Notes: a model not told the origin generated them from the letters alone. A stretch of 64,000 nucleotides of DNA from Lysobacterales bacterium (GCA_020442635.1 JAGRJR010000001.1:26213-90212); one strand, 5' to 3'. Shown: positions 1 to 11,182, counted from the first letter of the stretch. A program made the numbers and translations.

Positions 1-628
1 GTTTACTCAAAGCCCGTCCCAGTTCTGCCAACTCATGAGGCTTGCTGGGACCAACATTGGCCATACCATCAGAGAGCAAAATAACCCGGTTGACTTTGTT
101 TTGATCTAAATATTTTCTGATTTCAAAACTACCTTGAGTGACACCAGCAAACAGTGCTGTTGAACCGTTGGCATCAATGCTTCGAATGGTATTTAAAAAT
201 TGTTGTGGATGTTGCATGGTGGCGGCTGGCCAAATTACTCGGGCTTCATCATCATAGACCACCAATGAAGCGACATCATTTGGAGTCAGTTTTGAAACAG
301 CCATTTCAAGAGCCTGTTTGGCCTGAATCATTTTTTGTCCTGACATGGAACCAGATTTATCGAGTACAAAAGCAATGTTGGTTTTGGGGCGCTGTTTCTT
401 GAGTTGGCTGGGTAGTCCAGTGATGTCGATATTTAAATAAGCTTTTTGTTGGGTGCCTGCCAACACGCTGAGGTTGGAAAGTGCCACATCAAATTGTAGT
501 GCTTTGGATTGGTGTTGAGGTTGATTGGGTATCACAGATGCCTGTGTGTTTGAGGCACCGGCGATTGCCGTTGTGACCGCTAGGGTAGATAACATTAAGC
601 GTTTGATTGAATTCATAGTTTTAACCAT
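1..628 (-). CDS. VWA-domain exported protein (C-terminal part beyond the window)
   Basis: Reading the minus strand from an ATG at 628 (or the in-frame ATG at 616) gives an open frame that runs off the left edge, so about 209 N-terminal residues are visible. It opens with a hydrophobic signal-like segment (RLMLSTLAVTTAIAGAS). A von Willebrand factor A domain follows, with a clear MIDAS metal site: DKSGSMSG plus a later LLSDGMANVG. The VWA family binds divalent metal and mediates protein-protein contacts; secreted or membrane-anchored versions are common in gammaproteobacteria. Substrate or partner cannot be told from this fragment. Both starts have weak ribosome-binding sites, so the exact start is uncertain. 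The downstream part lies outside the window. Confidence 0.8.
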   Translation of the reverse strand, partial: MVKTMNSIKRLMLSTLAVTTAIAGASNTQASVIPNQPQHQSKALQFDVALSNLSVLAGTQQKAYLNIDITGLPSQLKKQRPKTNIAFVLDKSGSMSGQKMIQAKQALEMAVSKLTPNDVASLVVYDDEARVIWPAATMQHPQQFLNTIRSIDANGSTALFAGVTQGSFEIRKYLDQNKVNRVILLSDGMANVGPSKPHELAELGRALSK

Positions 629-758
629 TTTCTTGAAAGAGTGCCCAGAATACTATTTTACACGGAATCAGTGGTTATCAGCTTGTAAGACATTTGTTAG
701 TAGTTTGTTAGATGATTAAAGGGTAGTTATATTTTTATTGTATGCGTCAGTAAAGTCC

Positions 759-789
759 AAAAAAAAGGCCGAATCAATCGGCCTTTTTT
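759..789 (-). terminator. Intrinsic terminator of the fasciclin gene
   Basis: Perfect 6-bp stem GGCCGA (767-772) / TCGGCC (778-783) with a 5-base loop. A-runs lie on the left and T-runs on the right, so it can end transcription in both directions. It sits about 20 bases past the stop of the minus-strand fasciclin gene. Confidence 0.85.
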
Positions 790-808
790 GACAGTGGTCA
801 ATTGATGA

Positions 809-1339
809 TTAGGGTGTGCTAGGTGGTAAGATAACTGTGTCAATAACATGTATAACTCCATTGCTGGTTTTGATGTCTGTTTGTACCACTTGGCTGTTAC
901 CATTCAACACCACACTGCCATCTTTGATCATAATTTCAACATTTTTGCCTTGTACAGTGGTTGCTTCAGTTAATTTGATCACGTCTTCAGCTGGTACTTT
1001 ACCAGGTACTACATGATAGGTCAGAATAGCTGCCAATTGATCTTTATTTTCTGGTTTTAGCAGGTTCTCAAGTGTACCTTCAGGCAGCTTGGCAAAAGCT
1101 TCATCAGTTGGTGCGAATACAGTGAATGGGCCGTCTCCTTTTAGTGTATCTACCAAATCAGCGGCCTTAACCGCAGTTACCAATGTATTGAAAGATCCAG
1201 CCGCTACAGCGGTGTCAACGATGTCTTGCTTGTTGTTTTTGTAACTACCGCCAGCCATCACGCCGAAGGTTACCAATACTAAAATGGCCAGGGTGAAAAA
1301 TTTAGAAGTTTTGTTTAATGTATTCATGTTTTTTCTCAT
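809..1339 (-). CDS. Fasciclin (FAS1) domain exported protein
   Basis: A 176-residue protein with an N-terminal hydrophobic export signal ([18 protein letters not shown]) and a single FAS1 domain over about residues 37-175. Family hallmarks are visible: [16 protein letters not shown] at the start, the core [17 protein letters not shown], the YHVVPG box and the closing [17 protein letters not shown]1 domains act in adhesion and extracellular matrix contact; single-domain bacterial forms are secreted or periplasmic. The start is either the ATG at 1339 or the one at 1327; neither has a strong Shine-Dalgarno sequence. The gene stands alone, with a terminator just after it and the suc-operon terminator upstream. 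Confidence 0.9.
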   Translation of the reverse strand: MRKNMNTLNKTSKFFTLAILVLVTFGVMAGGSYKNNKQDIVDTAVAAGSFNTLVTAVKAADLVDTLKGDGPFTVFAPTDEAFAKLPEGTLENLLKPENKDQLAAILTYHVVPGKVPAEDVIKLTEATTVQGKNVEIMIKDGSVVLNGNSQVVQTDIKTSNGVIHVIDTVILPPSTP

Positions 1340-1468
1340 ATATTTTGTGGATAAAAAGTCGTTACTTCGAACTTGTTTGTTCGAGTAGAAATGTTAGATT
1401 CAGCTGTGTAGACAAGGCGTGAGAATTTTAATGAATTAATATCACGCAAATTTCACAGGTCAAGGAAC

Positions 1469-1497
1469 AAAAAAAGCCGGCGTGTAGCCGGCTTTAA
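1469..1497 (-). terminator. Intrinsic terminator of the sucA-sucB-lpd operon
   Basis: Stem GCCGGC (1476-1481) / GCCGGC (1487-1492; the sequence is self-complementary) with loop GTGTA, extended by AAA/TTT pairs. On the minus strand it is followed by a T-run (complement of 1467-1475). It lies 20 bases after the lpd stop, so the operon ends here and does not continue into sucCD. Confidence 0.85.
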
Positions 1498-1516
1498 TTT
1501 GGGATTTCAAAGTCTA

Positions 1517-2938
1517 TTAGTTGGCTTTGTGAATGGCGCGTTTGTCGACATTCATCGCGGCTTCAAACACAGCCTCAGACAATGTTGGGTGTGCATGAAC
1601 AATGCGAGCCAAGTCTTCTGCACAACCTTTGAATTCCATGGTAACCACACACTCTGACAATAAATCAGCTGCATTGGCGGCATAAATGTGCGCGCCCAGC
1701 AATTCATCGGTTTCGGCATCGGCAATCAGTTTGACCATGCCGGTTGGTTCATTCATGGCCAAAGCACGGCCATTGGCAGCAAATGGGAATGTGCCAATTT
1801 TGTACTCAACGCCAGCTGCCTTCAATTGCTCTTCAGTTTTACCAACCCAAGCAATCTCAGGTTCGGTGTAAATGACCCAGGGAATGGTATTGAAATCAAT
1901 GTGACCATGTTGTCCAGCAATACGTTCCACCACAGCTGAACCTTCTTCAGAACCTTTGTGAGCCAACATAGGGCCACGTACCGCATCTCCAATGGCCCAA
2001 ACATTGGGTACTGAAGTGCGGCAGTCATCATCGACATCAATTTGACCACGTTCGGTTAATTGTACGCCGCAGTCTTCGCTGAGCAAGCCTGAAGTTTCGG
2101 CTTTTCTGCCAACGGCGACTAATAATTTGTCATAAACGGCTGTGGTTTTTTCGCCGTTTTTCTCATAAACAACTTCTACCTTGCTGTCATTAACTGTCGC
2201 TGATTTAACAAAAGTTGAAAGGTGAATATCCAAACCTTGTTTTTTGAACTCACGTGCGGCCATTTTGGCAATGGTTTGATCACAAGCTGCCAGAAAGGTA
2301 TCCATGGCTTCAAATACAGTGACTTCAGAACCCAAACGATTCCATACACTGCCGAGCTCCAGTCCAATCACACCAGCGCCGATAACGCCGAGTTTTTCAG
2401 GTACGGCATTAACATCAAGTCCACCGGCATTGTCTAAAATGTATTCATTGTCCACTTCAACATTAGGGATGTTGATGGGCACAGAACCACTGGCCAGGAT
2501 GATGTGTTCACCTTGTACGATTTCTTTGCCGTCTTCGTTGCTGATTTCAACTTGTCGGTCTTTCAACAATTTGCCACTTCCGGCTTTGTAATTAACCTTG
2601 TTGGCTTTGAATAATTGCGCAATACCACCGGTTAATTGTTTAACAATTTTATCTTTGCGACCAATCATGGTAGGAACGTCAATGGCAGCATTGTCAAAAG
2701 AAATGCCATGTACATCATAATGTTTGGTCATTTGCTCATAATGCTTGGATGAGTCAAGCAGGGCTTTTGAAGGAATACAACCCACATTCAAGCAAGTACC
2801 TCCCAGTGAATAGTTGCCATCTTTACCTTTAAAACGGTCGATACACAAGGTGTTAAAACCATGCTGTGCAGCACGAATAGCTGCCACATAACCAGCCGGT
2901 CCACCGCCAATAACTATTACGTCATATTTATCTGTCAT
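1517..2938 (-). CDS. lpd: Dihydrolipoyl dehydrogenase (E3)
   Basis: A 473-residue flavoprotein that reoxidises dihydrolipoyl groups of 2-oxo acid dehydrogenase complexes with NAD+. Visible in order: N-terminal FAD-binding GGGPAG (residues 11-16), the redox disulfide motif GGTCLNVGC (Cys49/Cys54), a second NAD-binding glycine motif (GVIGAGVIGLELG), the FAD-contacting AIGDAVRGPMLAHK and the C-terminal dimer-interface motif HAHPTLSE with the catalytic His-Glu pair. Length is typical. It is the third gene of sucA-sucB-lpd, 9 bases after sucB, and likely serves the 2-oxoglutarate complex and possibly pyruvate dehydrogenase. Confidence 0.97.
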   Translation of the reverse strand: MTDKYDVIVIGGGPAGYVAAIRAAQHGFNTLCIDRFKGKDGNYSLGGTCLNVGCIPSKALLDSSKHYEQMTKHYDVHGISFDNAAIDVPTMIGRKDKIVKQLTGGIAQLFKANKVNYKAGSGKLLKDRQVEISNEDGKEIVQGEHIILASGSVPINIPNVEVDNEYILDNAGGLDVNAVPEKLGVIGAGVIGLELGSVWNRLGSEVTVFEAMDTFLAACDQTIAKMAAREFKKQGLDIHLSTFVKSATVNDSKVEVVYEKNGEKTTAVYDKLLVAVGRKAETSGLLSEDCGVQLTERGQIDVDDDCRTSVPNVWAIGDAVRGPMLAHKGSEEGSAVVERIAGQHGHIDFNTIPWVIYTEPEIAWVGKTEEQLKAAGVEYKIGTFPFAANGRALAMNEPTGMVKLIADAETDELLGAHIYAANAADLLSECVVTMEFKGCAEDLARIVHAHPTLSEAVFEAAMNVDKRAIHKAN

Positions 2939-2947
2939 TACAAGCTC

Positions 2948-4114
2948 CTACAAGTTCAACAGCATGCGAGCTGGGTCTTCCAGCATTTCTTTAACCGTTA
3001 CCAGGAACAATACAGCATCTTTGCCGTCAATGATTCGGTGGTCATAAGTCAAAGCCAGATACATCATCGGACGCACCACAATGTCACCATTAACCACCAC
3101 TGGACGTTCTTTGATGGTGTGCATGCCAAGAATGGCGCTTTGTGGCATATTGAGGATTGGTGTAGACATCAAAGAACCAAAGGTGCCGCCATTGGTGATG
3201 GTGAAAGTGCCACCTGTTAAGTCATCCATGGTCAACTTTCCTTCATTACCAGCGATGGCGAAATCACGGATGTGGGTATCAATGTCAGCCAGGCTCATGG
3301 CGTTGGTGTTTTTCAAAACTGGAACCACCAGTCCACGATCTGTGGCTACGGCAATGCCGATGTTTTGTTGTTTGTGATACACCACATCAGTGCCTTCAAC
3401 GGAAGCGTTGATGATGGGAAATTTTTTCAAAGCTTCGGTAGCGGCTTTGACAAAGAAAGACATCAGGCCCAATTTAATACCGTGCTTGTTGATGAATTCT
3501 TCTTTGTATTTTTTACGGATGTCCATCACCGCTTTTAAATCAACTTCATTGAATGAAGTCAACATGGCTGCTGTTGATTGGGCTTCAATCATGCGGTCAG
3601 CGATTTTCTGACGCAAACGACTCATGGGAACACGTTCTTCCATAGGTGTGTTAGCCACTGTTTGGACATCCGGTTTGGTGATGCGACCGCCACGACCAGA
3701 ACCTGTTACTTGTGAAGCATCAATGTTATTTTCGTGCATCATTTTGCGCGCAGCAGGACCTGCTGAACCCGTATCAATGCTTTGAGGCGCAGCTGTTGTT
3801 GTTTGACTGGTTTCTTTGGCTGGTGTTGAAGTGGCTTTCGGTGCTACAGATTCTTCGGCTTTTTCGGCAGGAATTTCACCTTCCTTAACTACGCCCAACA
3901 CTTGGTTGGCTTCAACGACATCGCCAGCTTCAACAGCAATAGATTCTAAAATTCCATCAGCTGGTGCAGGAACTTCCAAAACCACTTTGTCGGTTTCCAG
4001 GTCTACCAGATTTTCATCCCTTTTTACGAAATCACCGGGTTTCTTGTGCCAGGTGGCTACCGTTGCATCGGTAACTGATTCAGGTAAAACCGGCACTTTA
4101 ACATCAATGCTCAT
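2948..4114 (-). CDS. sucB: 2-oxoglutarate dehydrogenase E2 (dihydrolipoyl succinyltransferase)
   Basis: A 388-residue E2 core of the 2-oxoglutarate dehydrogenase complex (TCA cycle, cytoplasm). A single N-terminal lipoyl domain (residues 1-77) has the lipoylated lysine in LETDKVV (Lys43). An Ala/Thr/Pro-rich linker follows, then an E3-binding domain (about 115-150, [16 protein letters not shown]) and the acyltransferase domain ending in [12 protein letters not shown], which holds the catalytic His359. A single lipoyl domain plus this active-site block fits SucB rather than AceF. It starts 7 bases after the sucA stop, within one operon. Confidence 0.96.
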   Translation of the reverse strand: MSIDVKVPVLPESVTDATVATWHKKPGDFVKRDENLVDLETDKVVLEVPAPADGILESIAVEAGDVVEANQVLGVVKEGEIPAEKAEESVAPKATSTPAKETSQTTTAAPQSIDTGSAGPAARKMMHENNIDASQVTGSGRGGRITKPDVQTVANTPMEERVPMSRLRQKIADRMIEAQSTAAMLTSFNEVDLKAVMDIRKKYKEEFINKHGIKLGLMSFFVKAATEALKKFPIINASVEGTDVVYHKQQNIGIAVATDRGLVVPVLKNTNAMSLADIDTHIRDFAIAGNEGKLTMDDLTGGTFTITNGGTFGSLMSTPILNMPQSAILGMHTIKERPVVVNGDIVVRPMMYLALTYDHRIIDGKDAVLFLVTVKEMLEDPARMLLNL

Positions 4115-4121
4115 ACTTCTA

Positions 4122-6950
4122 TTACTCCGCGTCTATGGCCGAACCATGTTCACCATGGATGGCATCTTTAATCAATTGTTGTTGTTCTTTGATATGTACT
4201 TTCAATGCACCAACCGCAGGCGAGGGCGAACCTTTTCTGCCAGCAAAATACAAAGGAAAGCGATCAGCTATACAGTGTTGTAAATGGTGTCTGATTTGGA
4301 ACCAGGCACCCTGGTTAATGGGTTCTTCCTGACACCAAATCACTTCTTTTGTGTTTGGATAAACATCAATTTCCTGAGTCAAGGCATTTCGGGGGAATGG
4401 ATACAGTTGTTCCACCCGAGCCAGTGCTACTGTTTTGTTGTCTTCTTCGGTCAATTGTTCCAATAAATCGTAGTACACTTTACCCGAACAGAAAATGATG
4501 CGTTCGACATCTTTTTTCTCAACACGGCGGTCTGGAATTACTGTTTGGAAACGACCTTGAGTCAGCTGTTCTTTGGTTGAAGTGGCCAATTTATGACGTA
4601 ACAGGCTTTTAGGTGTCATTACAACCAAGGGCTTGCGGGCTTTGCGCAACATCTGACGACGAATCATGTGAAACGTTTGTGCCGGTGTTGAAGGCATACA
4701 AACCTGCATGTTATTGACAGCACACAGCTGCAAATAACGCTCCAAACGTGCCGAAGAGTGTTCTGGACCTTGGCCTTCAAAGCCGTGAGGCAGGAACATC
4801 ACCAAACCACTCAAGCGTCCCCACTTGGCTTCGCCTGATGAAATGAATTGGTCAATCACCACCTGAGCACCGTTGGCAAAATCACCAAACTGCGCTTCCC
4901 AGATCACCAAGGCTCTTGGCTCGGTGGTGGCATATCCGTACTCGAACGCCAAAACAGCTTCTTCAGACAATACTGAATTAATGATGTCTATTTTGTTTTT
5001 GTCGGTTTCCAGCTTGGCCAGCGGTGTAAAGTTTTCGTTTTGATTTACATTGTGCACCACGGCATGGCGATGGAAAAAGGTACCACGTTGTGAATCCTGA
5101 CCATCGATGCGAATTTGGTAACCTTCATCTAAAATACTGGCATAAGCCATGGTTTCGGCAAATCCCCAATCCATAGGTATCTCACCTTGCATCATTTTTA
5201 CCCTGTCTTGGTTAATTTTGTTCACCCGTGGATGAGGTTTCAGGTCATCAGGCAAGTCTGTGATCATTTGACTGTATTTTGCAAAGCGGTCTGCAGAGAT
5301 GGTGGTATCAATCTGTTCAGTTAACTCGCCCTTGATGTAGGGTGTCCAGTCAACAGCGAATTTATCGTTGTTGTGGGTGGGACCAAACTCTACAATACCT
5401 TCCTTGTTATCCAGGCGGTCTCGATATTGGTCAACCAGATCTCTGGCAAAAGAGGCATCAATCACCTTCTCCGCAATTAACTTGTCTGCATAAATCTCTC
5501 TAGGTGAGCTGTGTGCCTTGATCAATTTATACATATGTGGTTGGGTTGCAGATGGTTCATCAGCTTCATTGTGACCATGTTTTCGATAACAAACCAAATC
5601 AATCACCACGTCCATACCAAAAGTTTGTCGATAATCGGCAGCTACCTGTGTAGCAAAGACTACGGCTTCAGGATCATCTCCATTGACATGAAAAATAGGT
5701 GCTTGTACCATCTTCGCCAATTCTGTACAGTACAAACCAGCTTTTTTATCCAAAGCATGGGTGGTGGTAAAGCCAATTTGATTGTTGACAATAATATGGA
5801 TGGTACCACCCACATCGTAACCTTCCACCATGGCCATATTGAACAACTCCATGTTAACACCCTGGCCTTCAAAGGCGGCATCACCATGAATCAATACAGG
5901 AACCACCACATTTTTGTTTGAGTCTTCACGTCTGACTTGTCGAGCTCTAACTGAACCCAGAACCACAGGATTAATGATTTCCAAGTGGGACGGGTTAAAT
6001 GCCATAGCCAAATGTACATCACCCCCTGGTGTTGGAACATCGGAGGAATAACCTTTGTGGTATTTCACATCACCGGAATTCACATTATCCAGTTCATCGG
6101 CTTTGACACCATCAAATTCATCAAACAAATCAGCTGGTGATTTGCCCAAGATGTTTACCAGCATGTTCAAGCGACCACGATGAGCCATGCCGATGACCAA
6201 TTCTTTGGTTTTTTGTGCACCCAAATGCTGAATCAGAAAGGACATTTGTGGAATCAACGCATCGCCACCTTCCAGAGAGAAGCGCTTTTGTCCGACGTAT
6301 TTTGTGTGCAAATAACGCTCAAGCCCTTCCGCTTGAGTCAGACATTTGAGCATTTTTTTCTTTTCTTCTGCATTGAATGGAAGAGCGCCAGCTGGCTTTT
6401 CTAACCTTTGTTGCAGCCATTCACGCTTTTTAATGTCAGTGATGTGCATGTATTCAGCACCGATGTGCTGGCAATATATTTTTTCCAGCAAATCGATGAT
6501 GTCTTTTAATGGCAGTTGTTCTGGTGCCACCATCGAACCTGTGTTGAAGCTGGTGGCCATGTCAGCTTCGGACAAGTTGTGATAAGGCAGTTCCAAATCC
6601 GGTGTTTCAGGGCGTTTGGAATAGTTGATGGGATCCAGTTTTGCTTTTTGATGTCCACGCAAGCGATAAGAATTGATTAATCGCAATACATCGGCCTGTT
6701 TCTGTGTATGAACTGCGTCACCTGAAGCAGGCGCCATGGCAGGGTATTTACCTGCTTGCTCAAACTTTTCAATGATGGGCAAATGCCTTACATCAGGTGA
6801 GCCCTGATCAAATTCCTTGAACAGGGTTTGCATCTCAGCAGAGACCGAATGTGGGTCTTCCAGGTACTGGTCATAATATTGTTCCAACCAGGATGAATTG
6901 GTGCCAAAAAAAGCAGCCGATTTCTGTTTTTCTTTAATCCAGCTTCCCAA
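4122..6950 (-). CDS. sucA: 2-oxoglutarate dehydrogenase E1 component
   Basis: A 942-residue thiamine-diphosphate enzyme that decarboxylates 2-oxoglutarate and passes succinyl to the SucB lipoyl group. Family blocks are clear: an N-terminal [18 protein letters not shown] segment that contacts E2, [27 protein letters not shown], the ThDP/Mg region around IGFTT, and the C-terminal pyrimidine-binding part with [20 protein letters not shown]. Length is normal. The start appears to be TTG: there is no in-frame ATG just upstream and the N-terminus aligns with the family there. It is the first gene of the suc operon; the 113 bases upstream should carry the promoter. Confidence 0.96.
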   Translation of the reverse strand: MGSWIKEKQKSAAFFGTNSSWLEQYYDQYLEDPHSVSAEMQTLFKEFDQGSPDVRHLPIIEKFEQAGKYPAMAPASGDAVHTQKQADVLRLINSYRLRGHQKAKLDPINYSKRPETPDLELPYHNLSEADMATSFNTGSMVAPEQLPLKDIIDLLEKIYCQHIGAEYMHITDIKKREWLQQRLEKPAGALPFNAEEKKKMLKCLTQAEGLERYLHTKYVGQKRFSLEGGDALIPQMSFLIQHLGAQKTKELVIGMAHRGRLNMLVNILGKSPADLFDEFDGVKADELDNVNSGDVKYHKGYSSDVPTPGGDVHLAMAFNPSHLEIINPVVLGSVRARQVRREDSNKNVVVPVLIHGDAAFEGQGVNMELFNMAMVEGYDVGGTIHIIVNNQIGFTTTHALDKKAGLYCTELAKMVQAPIFHVNGDDPEAVVFATQVAADYRQTFGMDVVIDLVCYRKHGHNEADEPSATQPHMYKLIKAHSSPREIYADKLIAEKVIDASFARDLVDQYRDRLDNKEGIVEFGPTHNNDKFAVDWTPYIKGELTEQIDTTISADRFAKYSQMITDLPDDLKPHPRVNKINQDRVKMMQGEIPMDWGFAETMAYASILDEGYQIRIDGQDSQRGTFFHRHAVVHNVNQNENFTPLAKLETDKNKIDIINSVLSEEAVLAFEYGYATTEPRALVIWEAQFGDFANGAQVVIDQFISSGEAKWGRLSGLVMFLPHGFEGQGPEHSSARLERYLQLCAVNNMQVCMPSTPAQTFHMIRRQMLRKARKPLVVMTPKSLLRHKLATSTKEQLTQGRFQTVIPDRRVEKKDVERIIFCSGKVYYDLLEQLTEEDNKTVALARVEQLYPFPRNALTQEIDVYPNTKEVIWCQEEPINQGAWFQIRHHLQHCIADRFPLYFAGRKGSPSPAVGALKVHIKEQQQLIKDAIHGEHGSAIDAE

Positions 6951-7063
6951 GGGATTTCTCGTGGTTAATATTTGAAAACGCGTATTATACCTGAACCACT
7001 TCAGGGTAAAAGGCTCTGAGCGGATAAACCGAAAAAAATCAGACTAAAGTTTGTTGTATGTAG

Positions 7064-8263
7064 CTAAAAACCGTCGTAGAAGATCAAATCGTTAGAAACG
7101 GCCACACCCGTGACACGAAAAACATTGTCACTGCCACCGCCTGATACATATATTTGTCCAAAAGCGAAAGCCACATTTGAAGTGCCGTCAAGAGCAGAAC
7201 TGCCATCCCCTGATGCATCAATGATTTCAGTAATCACACAAGGCGTTCCGGAAGTGCTACAACTGATTGGCGTGTTGATTTTATAGGCGTTGTCGCCATT
7301 CCCTCCAGTAAAAAATATATTGTCTGCATCATCAACCGTCATATTCCCAGCTTGTTGGGGTGTGGCCATATTAAATATTTCAGTGATAACACATGGCGTA
7401 CCTGAAGTGCTACAGCTGCCAGGTGTATTTATTTTGAACACAGCGGCAGGTTGGAAAAAACCTAGCGAAGTAAAGTAGATGTTATCCTGGCTATCAACCG
7501 TGATTCCGCGGCCGAATGCTTGACTGGTAATGGTGGCCTCATCGACCAGTTCGGTGATGGTACAAAGCGTGCCGGTAGTGCTACAGGTTCCAGGTGTGGC
7601 AATTTTGAAGACATTGTCTGAATTTTGTGTTGTGACATAAACACTTCCCTGACTGTCCGAAGCCAGTCCGACGGGTTGGTTAAGCTCATTGGGTCCGGCA
7701 CCATCATCGCCAGTGATATCAATGATTTCAGTCAAGTTACATGGTGTACCTGTGGTCGCGCAAGTTTCTGAAGCTGGAATTCTGATGACGTTATCAGAGC
7801 CACCACCAGCGACATAGACATTGTCATTGGCATCAACAGTCAAGGCCAAAGCCGTATCAAAACCGTTAACATTGGCCCCGTTGGCATCAACCACTTCACG
7901 AATACAATCGGCTACACAGACTGCCGGGTTTAAAATTCTGAACACATTGTCACTGAATTGGCCAGAAACATAAACATTACCAGCTGAATCGACCACTACA
8001 GCAGCAGGGCGGTCCAAGGCATTACCCATGCCATCGCCATTGGCATCAATAATGACAGTTTCATCACAGTTGGCATCAGTAGTGTTACATGTATAGGAGG
8101 CTTTAATCATGGTTACGGCAGCCACGTTGACATCATGAATGTAGAGGTTTCCAGATGCATCCGCATAGACCCCGCTGCCTGCTGAGTTGTTGACTTCGAT
8201 GATCTCAGCAGTGGCGGTAGAAGCCAATAAAGCAATAAATCCCCAAATAAGTATTTTTTTCAT
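7064..8263 (-). CDS. Exported NHL-like repeat protein with D-L-I-F-Y-D-G-F C-terminus
   Basis: About 400 residues. The signal peptide MKKILIWGFIALLASTATA is followed by five to seven repeats of about 50-60 residues. Each repeat contains a DSxGNVYVSG/DNVFRI-type strand pair and an insert with a Cys pair (for example CSTSGTPCVITEI). This is the pattern of NHL/SMP-30-like beta-propeller blades. The start is set by a GGAGG lying 7 bases upstream of the second of two tandem ATGs; the first ATG (8266) is also possible. Cysteine pairs recur in each blade, which suggests disulfides in an exported protein. The extreme C-terminus, DLIFYDGF, resembles those of two other secreted proteins in the window. 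Function unknown. Confidence 0.8.
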   Translation of the reverse strand: MKKILIWGFIALLASTATAEIIEVNNSAGSGVYADASGNLYIHDVNVAAVTMIKASYTCNTTDANCDETVIIDANGDGMGNALDRPAAVVVDSAGNVYVSGQFSDNVFRILNPAVCVADCIREVVDANGANVNGFDTALALTVDANDNVYVAGGGSDNVIRIPASETCATTGTPCNLTEIIDITGDDGAGPNELNQPVGLASDSQGSVYVTTQNSDNVFKIATPGTCSTTGTLCTITELVDEATITSQAFGRGITVDSQDNIYFTSLGFFQPAAVFKINTPGSCSTSGTPCVITEIFNMATPQQAGNMTVDDADNIFFTGGNGDNAYKINTPISCSTSGTPCVITEIIDASGDGSSALDGTSNVAFAFGQIYVSGGGSDNVFRVTGVAVSNDLIFYDGF

Positions 8264-8470
8264 CATTGAGCCTCCTATTGATCCTATCATTATACAACTT
8301 GCCATATCTGTTCGCAATCTCACTTATAAAAATTCACTTGGATCAAAATCCGTGACTGGAGTGTGCGGTTATCCTATACAAATCCATTAATGAAAAGGCG
8401 GTTTTACTGCGAACAAAACAAATTTAACAACAAATCATATCATTCAATTAATCATGTATAATCATGTGAT

Positions 8471-10195
8471 ATGAAGGCTCATTTAAAACAGTTGATTTTT
8501 AAACCCATCAATTACTACGTTTTAGGCGTTTTGATGGTGGCTGCATGCTATGCGCTTTTCATGCTGCACGGTATTTTTTCCATGCCTCAGTTGTTGACTT
8601 GGCTAATCGGAACTTCTGCCATGTTATTGGTTTGGCAATACGGTATAAAAATGCCTTATTTGGGCATGATATCAATGGAGCGCTTGGTACAGTTCCATTT
8701 GTTATTGACTTTACCTATTTCAGAAACATTAGTCATCACCACCACCGCAAGTCTGATTATGCCATTCATCAATAAATCATATCGGATGAATTCATATCAC
8801 ATTGCCACCATTCGGGCGTTAAACAATTTGTCGATGAACACCATTATGTTGCTCAGTACTTATTGGGTGCTGAGTCATTGGTTAACTTTGCCACTTCTGA
8901 CTTTGGATTTTTGGGCGGTTTTTGTTATAACCATTGCGGCCATCATGATGCAAATTATCAACATCGTAATGATTTACATCTACTTTTCATTTGATCGCAA
9001 AAAAGTTTCCAAATTATTTACTCCTGCTTATTTGTTTGCCGATTTTATCTATGTGCCTGCTGGTGTATTGTCTGCCTTGTTGTGGCACGGTGATCACATG
9101 GTTTTTTCTCTTTTTTCATCTTTTATGGTGGTTTTACTGATCAGCTTTTATGGTTTCAATCACAAGTCAAACAACGAAGATATGACCATCCCCAAAGCGG
9201 GTACAGAATACCCTGCCAGTTTTCTTGAGGTGGACCAGGTGACAGCGGCCATAAAAGCCAGATGTGATCAATTATTTGACGTTCAGGCTTTGTGCTTGTT
9301 GGAGTTGAATGCAGCAGGTTTACCCAAAAGATACTTACTGAAGGATGAACGATTTTCTAAGGATGAATTTGAAGAAATTTTGGAACAGACCCACTCTAAA
9401 GAACATGTTAATTTAGGACGGTTGTTTATTCAGGGTAAGACCATTGATTATATGACGGCTTTGTTCAAAGATCATAGTGGGGTTTTCGCCAGATTACTTT
9501 TGGTCAGAACGAACCATAATGCTTTTTTAATATCAGATTTAAATCTGTTGCGTTTGTTTGTTCAGCGATACAGGCCTGGTTTGTCATATGCATTGACCTT
9601 CTCGGCACTGTCTGAATATAAAAATAATCTGGAACAAAAAGTCAAGGAAAGAACCTTGCAATTGGAACAGGTCAATCAGGAAAAAAGTGAGTTGGTCAAT
9701 AAACTCAAATTGATTTCAAACTCAGATGCTTTGACACAACTGTACAATCGCAGATATTTCAATGCATTGGTCAAACACCATAAGACAAAGCCTCCACAGC
9801 AGTTGACCTTGGCGATCATTGATATTGATCATTTTAAAAACATCAATGATAACTTTGGGCATGAAAAAGGTGATCAGGTGATTCAGCATGTGGCCAAAAT
9901 CATGAGGTCATGGGCCGACAAGAATGTCACCCTGATAAGGTATGGTGGCGAAGAGTTTGCTATCCTGGTTAAAAACCAGCCACGTGATGCCACTGTTGTG
10001 TCCTTATCCAAATTATTGGTCGCGGTCAGGAGTTATGATTGGCAACAATTGGATTTAACCAACACATTAACCATCAGCATTGGTATGGCTCATTACCCAG
10101 ACTCAACTTTGGATGAGCTCTTTGATCATGCTGATTCTGCCATGTACCAAGCAAAAACCAATGGCAGAAACCAGCTTAAATCATTTCATGGGTAA
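8471..10195 (+). CDS. Membrane-bound diguanylate cyclase (GGDEF domain)
   Basis: A 574-residue protein. The first about 230 residues hold six to eight hydrophobic segments forming a membrane sensor region. A cytoplasmic stretch with a coiled-coil-like linker follows (SEYKNNLEQKVKERTLQLEQ), then a C-terminal GGDEF domain (about 415-570) with the active-site signature YGGEEF and upstream IDIDHFKNINDNFGHEKGD. GGEEF is a catalytically competent variant, so it should make cyclic di-GMP from GTP. I see no RxxD inhibitory site immediately before the signature. It is monocistronic or loosely linked to the following permease gene (44 bases). Confidence 0.92.
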   Translation: MKAHLKQLIFKPINYYVLGVLMVAACYALFMLHGIFSMPQLLTWLIGTSAMLLVWQYGIKMPYLGMISMERLVQFHLLLTLPISETLVITTTASLIMPFINKSYRMNSYHIATIRALNNLSMNTIMLLSTYWVLSHWLTLPLLTLDFWAVFVITIAAIMMQIINIVMIYIYFSFDRKKVSKLFTPAYLFADFIYVPAGVLSALLWHGDHMVFSLFSSFMVVLLISFYGFNHKSNNEDMTIPKAGTEYPASFLEVDQVTAAIKARCDQLFDVQALCLLELNAAGLPKRYLLKDERFSKDEFEEILEQTHSKEHVNLGRLFIQGKTIDYMTALFKDHSGVFARLLLVRTNHNAFLISDLNLLRLFVQRYRPGLSYALTFSALSEYKNNLEQKVKERTLQLEQVNQEKSELVNKLKLISNSDALTQLYNRRYFNALVKHHKTKPPQQLTLAIIDIDHFKNINDNFGHEKGDQVIQHVAKIMRSWADKNVTLIRYGGEEFAILVKNQPRDATVVSLSKLLVAVRSYDWQQLDLTNTLTISIGMAHYPDSTLDELFDHADSAMYQAKTNGRNQLKSFHG

Positions 10196-10239
10196 GTCAT
10201 AAGAGTCGATTAAATTATTTCTATTTTCAATGTATATTT

Positions 10240-11016
10240 ATGATTGAAATTGTCATTGTATCTGCCGTCGCTTGTTTAGCGTCTTTGTTGACCTTCTTTT
10301 CCGGTTTTGGCTTAGGCACATTGTTAATGCCTGTGGTTGCTTTATTCTTTTCGATTGAAGTGGCCATTGGTGTTACTGCAGTGGTGCATTTAGCCAACAA
10401 TGTTTTTAAGCTCTCTTTGCTTGCGAAACATGTTAACAAGGATGTATTACTGCGTTTTGGACTCACTGCGGTTGTAGCTGCTTTTCTTGGGGCTTATGTA
10501 TTGGGTTGGTTGGCAGAAGAGGGTAGTGCTTTCAATTTTCAATTTTTTGGTCATGCATTTGAGACAACGGTATTAAAACTGATTGTTGGGGCTTTGATTA
10601 TTGTTTTTGTCATTTTTGAATTAACCCAATGGCTTAAAAGAAAAACCCTGGATAAAAAATACTTACCGCTGGGTGGATTCATCAGTGGTTTCTTTGGTGG
10701 TTTATCAGGTCATCAAGGTGCATTTCGCAGCCTTTTTTTACTTAAAGCCGGTCTTAGCAAGGAGCAGTTCATTGCTACGGGCGTGATGGTTGCGGTGTTA
10801 GTAGATGTTTCCAGGTTACTGGTTTATGGTCAAGACCTGATGACTGAATCTCATGGGATTGAATGGTCATTGGTGTTGATGGCCACACTGTTTGCTTTCT
10901 TGGGAGCCATCATTGGTAAAAAGCTGCTCAATAAAATAACCATAGGCAGTGTTCAAGTGGTGGTTTCCTTGTTGTTGGTTTTTGTGGCCTTGGGTTTAAT
11001 CACTGGCTTGCTCTGA
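10240..11016 (+). CDS. TauE/SafE family membrane permease
   Basis: A 258-residue integral membrane protein with about eight hydrophobic helices and the internal pseudo-repeat of the TauE/SafE (DUF81) family. The first half has FFSGFGLGTLLMP; the second half has GGFISGFFGGLSGHQGAFRS, the glycine-rich family motif. Members export sulfite, sulfoacetate or other small organic anions, but the substrate here cannot be deduced. It lies between a diguanylate cyclase and an iron-uptake operon. The 225 bases that follow carry a Fur-like box, so the next gene has its own promoter. Confidence 0.88.
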   Translation: MIEIVIVSAVACLASLLTFFSGFGLGTLLMPVVALFFSIEVAIGVTAVVHLANNVFKLSLLAKHVNKDVLLRFGLTAVVAAFLGAYVLGWLAEEGSAFNFQFFGHAFETTVLKLIVGALIIVFVIFELTQWLKRKTLDKKYLPLGGFISGFFGGLSGHQGAFRSLFLLKAGLSKEQFIATGVMVAVLVDVSRLLVYGQDLMTESHGIEWSLVLMATLFAFLGAIIGKKLLNKITIGSVQVVVSLLLVFVALGLITGLL

Positions 11017-11182
11017 ACCAACAACAATCTAAAAATCCTGTCTTTTCAATTACCAAGCTAATTTCAACAAGGTTTTATCAACCTGGTCCAAATTGTTAAG
11101 CACTTGAAAAACCCAAAATGATCATTCATACATCAGCACAATCTATCTCAATAAAATAAAGTTGATTTAATTTTAAAATGCT

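Noticed and set aside
525..719. Plus-strand open frame at the left edge
   Set aside because: It lies antisense to the start of the VWA gene, whose minus-strand reading has clear domain motifs.
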